A stretch of 64,000 nucleotides of DNA, from contig NZ_WWFA01000011.1 in NCBI RefSeq assembly GCF_021698855.1, positions 62,001 to 126,000 on the forward strand, read 5' to 3'. Each line of letters begins with the position of its first letter. Within the stretch, counting starts at the first letter, position 1. Positions 60,180 to 64,000 of this stretch are shown here, piece by piece. The position numbers were made by a program, and so were the translations under genes. The notes beneath the pieces are model-generated. The model ran no database searches. It was not told the origin of the DNA and was given only the letters and a program-made list of their open reading frames with translations. This DNA comes from Lactobacillus sp. S2-2. Lineage in GTDB: Bacteria; Bacillota; Bacilli; Lactobacillales; Lactobacillaceae.

Positions 60180-61022
60180 ATGGTTGTTAATTTACAAAAT
60201 GGACTTTATAAAAAAGAATCAAAATGGATTAATCAATTTATGATTAATCCTCTTAAAATTTTAATTTTAAATTTGATGCCGAATAAAAAGGAAACCGAAA
60301 AACAGTTTATTGACCTTTTTAATAAAGTTAATGAAAATATTGAAATTAGTTTTTTGTATTTAAAATCACACAAGTGTAAAAATATTAATCAATATTTATT
60401 ACAGCAGAATTATTTTTGTTTTGAACAAATAAAGAATAAAGAATTTAATGGAATGATTATTACTGGAGCGCCAGTTGAAAAATTGGATTTTGATAAGGTA
60501 GATTATTGGAAAGAGTTGATAGAAGTAAGAAATTGGGCAAAAGATTCAGAAATTAAAACAATTAATGAATGTTGGTCCGCTCAAGCAGCTTTATTTCAAG
60601 ATTATCAAGTAAGAAAAGAAAATTTAGATAATAAAATTTTTGAAATTTCTAAGGGTTTGGTTTTTGATAAGAATAATGAATTAATGAGTAATATTGATGA
60701 AATATCGATGCCTCAATCTAGAAATTCAAGTTCAATTTTTATTAATGATGGTGAAAATAAAAGCAGTTTAAAAGTTTTAATGAAGGATCAAAGAGATAGT
60801 CCTTTAATTGTACAATCAAAAATATTTAATCAAATTTATATAATGGGACATCCAGAATATGATACAAAGCGATTAGATATTGAATATAAAAGAGATATGT
60901 TAATAAATAATAAAACTATTATGCCAACTAATTATTATGATAATAATGGGAAAATATTAAATACATGGTCAAAAAATAGTATTAAATTATTTAGTAATTG
61001 GGTTAGTTTAATTGAAAGATAG
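60180..61022 (+). CDS. metA: Homoserine O-acyltransferase (MetA/HTS family)
   Basis: 280 residues. It acylates homoserine (acetyl or succinyl). Catalytic Cys131 in NECWSAQAALFQ, His in IMGHPEYD and conserved LNLMPNKKETEKQF mark the family. Somewhat shorter than the usual 300 residues. The residue that decides acetyl or succinyl use cannot be placed safely by eye. ATG 60180 follows TAGGAGG. Confidence 0.93.
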   Translation: MVVNLQNGLYKKESKWINQFMINPLKILILNLMPNKKETEKQFIDLFNKVNENIEISFLYLKSHKCKNINQYLLQQNYFCFEQIKNKEFNGMIITGAPVEKLDFDKVDYWKELIEVRNWAKDSEIKTINECWSAQAALFQDYQVRKENLDNKIFEISKGLVFDKNNELMSNIDEISMPQSRNSSSIFINDGENKSSLKVLMKDQRDSPLIVQSKIFNQIYIMGHPEYDTKRLDIEYKRDMLINNKTIMPTNYYDNNGKILNTWSKNSIKLFSNWVSLIER

Positions 61023-61032
61023 TGTGATTTAA

Positions 61033-62226
61033 ATGAAAGAAATAAAAATTGGGCTGTTAGGATTTGGAACGGTTGGAGAAGGTTTTTTTAAAAAATTAAA
61101 AGCTAATTTACAAAAGATTGAGAATGAATTCTTAATTTCAATTAAAATTACGGATATAGCAGTTAAACATTTAGAAAAATATCAAAATAATGAATTACTT
61201 AAAAATATTAAATTAACTAATAATTATAAAGAGATAATTAATAATTCAAAAATTGATTTAATTATTGAATTAATGGGTGGTTTTGATGAAGCTTATGATG
61301 CAATAAAGAATTCCTTAAAAAATAGCAAAAATGTAATAACTGCAAATAAAGAAGTTTTAGGTGATAAGCTTTATGAATTACAAAATATTGCAGGTGAAAA
61401 TAAAGTTAATATTTTTTTTGAAGCAAGTGTTGCAGGTGGAATTCCAATCATTAAAACTATAATAAATAACTTTAAATATGATGAAATAAAGGAAATTTCT
61501 GGTATTCTTAACGGCACTTCAAATTTTATTTTGACAAAAATGATTGATGATAATCAAAGTTATAATGAAGCATTAATTGAAGCTCAAATGCTGGGTTATG
61601 CTGAAACAAATCCTAAAAGAGATGTTTTGGGATTAGATATTGAGTCTAAATTAAGAATATTAAGTTTACTTTCATTTGATTTTGTTATAAATGAACAAAT
61701 TGAAATAAAAGGTATCGATGAAGTTAGATTAATTGATTTGAAAATTGCAGAAAAGTTAGGTTTAAAAATTAAATTAATTGGTTCAATTAGTAAAATAAGA
61801 AATCAATTATTGTTTGAAGTTAGTCCAAGAGCAATACAAAAGGATACTTATTTTTTTAATATAAATGGAGTAATTAATGCTATTAGTTTAACTAATCAAA
61901 AAAATGATCATTATAATTTTTCCGGGCCTGGAGCAGGAATGGATGCAACTGCTCAGAGTGTTTTTAGTGATTTAATATCATTTTTAAAGCAAAAAAATAA
62001 TTATTTAAATAAGCAAAATAGTAGTAATTATTTAGAAGTCAATAAATTAAATTTGCTGAGAAGATATCTAATTATTTCAAAGACACGGGATGATTATTCT
62101 ATTGAAATAACTTCTAATATTATAGAAGATGAATTTCTTATAGAAGGTTACAAGGCAATTATAACTAAAGAGATAGATCTAAATAAAATAAAAATTAAAA
62201 ATTTAAAAGTATATCCAATTGAATAA
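61033..62226 (+). CDS. hom: Homoserine dehydrogenase
   Basis: 397 residues. It reduces aspartate semialdehyde to homoserine. NAD(P)-loop [21 protein letters not shown], the GGIPII block and [14 protein letters not shown] are present. The C-terminal part after about 320 is short and a clear ACT domain is not evident. Being inside the methionine operon implies that homoserine is made here mainly for methionine. Confidence 0.95.
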   Translation: MKEIKIGLLGFGTVGEGFFKKLKANLQKIENEFLISIKITDIAVKHLEKYQNNELLKNIKLTNNYKEIINNSKIDLIIELMGGFDEAYDAIKNSLKNSKNVITANKEVLGDKLYELQNIAGENKVNIFFEASVAGGIPIIKTIINNFKYDEIKEISGILNGTSNFILTKMIDDNQSYNEALIEAQMLGYAETNPKRDVLGLDIESKLRILSLLSFDFVINEQIEIKGIDEVRLIDLKIAEKLGLKIKLIGSISKIRNQLLFEVSPRAIQKDTYFFNINGVINAISLTNQKNDHYNFSGPGAGMDATAQSVFSDLISFLKQKNNYLNKQNSSNYLEVNKLNLLRRYLIISKTRDDYSIEITSNIIEDEFLIEGYKAIITKEIDLNKIKIKNLKVYPIE

Positions 62227-62240
62227 AGGAGATGGTTAAA

Positions 62241-63359
62241 ATGTGTTCCAATGATAGAAGGATTGATACAATTTTAGCTCAAGCTGGTAATCGAGTTGAT
62301 CAAGAAACTGGAGCAATTTCAATGCCGTTATATTTTTCAACAGCCTTCAGACATCAAGGATTGGGTGAATCAACTGGATATGATTATTCTAGAATGAATG
62401 AACCAACACGAAAAGAGTTAGAAAAAGTGTTGGCAATTATGGAAAACGGAAGTCATGCATTTGCTGTAACTTCTGGAATGGCAGCAATTCAACTTGTCTT
62501 TACCCAATTTAAAATGAATGATCATATAATTATTTCAGATGATTTATATGGAGGATCGTATCGTTTCTTTGATTTGTTAAAAAGTAATTATCATTTGAAA
62601 TTTAGTAAATGGGATGGTAAAAACTATGAAAAATTAGAGACGATGATTAATGAGTATAATCCTAAGGCAGTATGGATTGAGACACCATCTAATCCATTAA
62701 TGAAAGAAATTGATATTCAAAAAACGGCACAGATTGTTCATCATAATGAAGCTCAATTAATCGTAGATAATACATTCTATACACCATTGATTCAAAAACC
62801 ATTAAATTTAGGTGCAGATATTGTTGTACATAGTGCTACTAAATATTTATCTGGACACAATGATTTACTTTCAGGAGTTGTAGTTTGTAAAAATGAAAAA
62901 ATAGCTGAAGTATTAAATTATAATTTAGTTACAATTGGCTCTAATTTAGCACCATTTGATTCATGGTTATTAATCAGAAGTTTGAAAACTTTACCTTTAA
63001 GATTAGAAAAGCAACAAAACAATGCACAAAAATTAGTAGACAATTTACGTCAACAAAAATATATTAGTAATGTATTATATCCTGGCAAAGGTGGAATGAT
63101 TAGTGCTTATTTTACGCAAGAAATTAATGTTGACAAATTTTTGAGGAGCTTGTCAGTATTTTCATTTGCTGAAAGCTTAGGTGGTACAGAGAGTTTAATT
63201 ACTGTTCCAGCAATTCAAACACATGCAAATTTGAGTGATGAAGAAAAAATTAAGACAGGAATAACTAATAACTTAATTAGAATTTCATGTGGGGTTGAAA
63301 ATGAGAAAGATTTGATTCATGATTTTAATCAAGCACTAAGTGAATCTAAATTATTATGA
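62241..63359 (+). CDS. metI: Cystathionine gamma-synthase / O-acetylhomoserine sulfhydrylase, MetI-like
   Basis: 372 residues. ATG 62241 is used because AAAGGAGA (62225-62232) is 8 bases upstream; ATG 62232 overlaps it. PLP enzyme of the transsulfuration family: [22 protein letters not shown], and PLP Lys in [14 protein letters not shown]. The N-terminus resembles Bacillus MetI. It condenses acyl-homoserine with cysteine (or sulfide). Confidence 0.94.
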   Translation: MCSNDRRIDTILAQAGNRVDQETGAISMPLYFSTAFRHQGLGESTGYDYSRMNEPTRKELEKVLAIMENGSHAFAVTSGMAAIQLVFTQFKMNDHIIISDDLYGGSYRFFDLLKSNYHLKFSKWDGKNYEKLETMINEYNPKAVWIETPSNPLMKEIDIQKTAQIVHHNEAQLIVDNTFYTPLIQKPLNLGADIVVHSATKYLSGHNDLLSGVVVCKNEKIAEVLNYNLVTIGSNLAPFDSWLLIRSLKTLPLRLEKQQNNAQKLVDNLRQQKYISNVLYPGKGGMISAYFTQEINVDKFLRSLSVFSFAESLGGTESLITVPAIQTHANLSDEEKIKTGITNNLIRISCGVENEKDLIHDFNQALSESKLL

Positions 63360-63375
63360 ACTAGGAGAAAATTAT

Positions 63376-64000
63376 ATGACCAAAAATAGTTTTTCAGATA
63401 TGACTAAAGCAATTAAATCAACAACCAAACCAAATAAAGAAACAGGAGCAGTTAATCCATCAGTTGAAATGTCTTCAACCTTTGAACAAAAAGATTTTGA
63501 TAATTTTGGTAAGTGGGATTATTCAAGGAGTGGGAATCCTACAAGAGATGTTTTAGAAGAAAGCATTGCAGAATTAGAAAATGGATCTAGAGGATTTGCT
63601 TTTGCAACTGGTATGGCAGCAATTTCGACAGCTTTATTAACCCTGAATCAAGGTGATCATATTATTTTAACGGAAAATGTTTATGGTGGAACCTTTAGAT
63701 TAGTAACCCAAGTACTAGTTAAATATGGGATTGAATATGATTTTGTTAATTTAAGTGATAATAAGGCATTAAAAACTGCATTTAAAGAGAATACAAAAGT
63801 TGTTTATGCAGAAACTCCTTCAAATCCAACTTTACAAATAACTAATATTAAAGAAGTTGCTGAAATTGCTCATCAAAATAATGCAAAGCTATTTGTTGAT
63901 AACACATTTATGACTCCAATGTTACAAAAACCATTAGATTTTGGTGCTGACTTGGTAGTACATAGTGGGACTAAATTTTTAGCAGGTCATAGTGATATTT
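63376..64000 (+). CDS. metC: Cystathionine beta-lyase, MetC-like (3' end outside window)
   Basis: Opens at ATG 63376 behind CTAGGAG, 16 bases after metI, and stays open to the last base. PLP transsulfuration enzyme: WDYSRSGNPTRDVLEE, ATGMAAIS, AETPSNPTLQ and the PLP Lys in VVHSGTKFLAGHSD. It splits cystathionine to homocysteine, the MetE substrate. The order metI-metC is as in Bacillus. Confidence 0.92.
   Translation, partial: MTKNSFSDMTKAIKSTTKPNKETGAVNPSVEMSSTFEQKDFDNFGKWDYSRSGNPTRDVLEESIAELENGSRGFAFATGMAAISTALLTLNQGDHIILTENVYGGTFRLVTQVLVKYGIEYDFVNLSDNKALKTAFKENTKVVYAETPSNPTLQITNIKEVAEIAHQNNAKLFVDNTFMTPMLQKPLDFGADLVVHSGTKFLAGHSDI

Overview
The window is an AT-rich (roughly 30% GC by eye) chromosomal segment from a low-GC Gram-positive bacterium, most likely a member of the Lactobacillaceae. 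Support: the block hprK-lgt-gpsA-galU-trxB-uvrBA-rapZ-yvcK-whiA-clpP, the secG-rnr-smpB and cdaA-cdaR-glmM operons, a CtsR-type operator, a T-box leader, PepX, and an RF2 gene with a programmed frameshift. Genus cannot be fixed from the sequence alone. Nearly all genes lie on the + strand. I see no insertion sequence, prophage, CRISPR array or rRNA.

Layout. 1-14.3 kb: 3' end of secA, prfB, a MinJ-like PDZ membrane protein, pspC/yvlD envelope genes, hprK, lgt, gpsA, galU, tpx-trxB and uvrB-uvrA behind a LexA-like box. 14.4-18.1 kb: rapZ-yvcK-whiA, convergent clpP with a CtsR box, tRNA-Arg(CCG). 18.1-23.3 kb: gap, pgk, tpiA, eno, most separated by their own terminators and with no cggR, then secG. 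23.3-33.9 kb: rnr-smpB, ung, pta, tsaE, acetyltransferase, exonuclease, yoaK-like, murB, Na+/H+ antiporter, DUF1361 protein. 34-39.3 kb: cdaA-cdaR-glmM and glmS with a NagR/DasR-type (dre) operator. 39.3-46.6 kb: cell-envelope region with a small basic protein, a frameshifted GH73 glucosaminidase, an orphan tagH, an unknown 102-residue protein, an amidase, a lactonase, a HAD phosphatase and a DUF4097 protein. 46.6-50.2 kb: pepX, FMN reductase, nicotinamidase. 50.2-53.2 kb: argGH behind a leader that looks like an arginine attenuator with its own leader peptide. 53.2-55.7 kb: LEA-like repeat protein, permease, marR-GNAT. 55.8-64 kb: a divergent MetF paralogue, then a Met T-box and metE(frameshifted)-metF-metA-hom-metI-metC for methionine synthesis from aspartate semialdehyde.

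Most worth a second look: (1) the argGH leader, with a near-perfect Shine-Dalgarno, a 34-codon peptide holding four Arg codons, a long stem and an intrinsic terminator; (2) three genes (tpx, whiA, ung) whose family N-termini and Shine-Dalgarno spacing point to AUU or AUC start codons; (3) a GH73 hydrolase split by a nine-A tract, where its wall-binding tail continues in the -1 frame; (4) a one-base frameshift in metE; (5) a dre operator in the glmS 5' leader; (6) a divergent MetF paralogue just upstream of the Met T-box; (7) a LEA-like protein with 33-residue (3 x 11) repeat spacing.

All calls come from reading the sequence. No database search or folding program was run.
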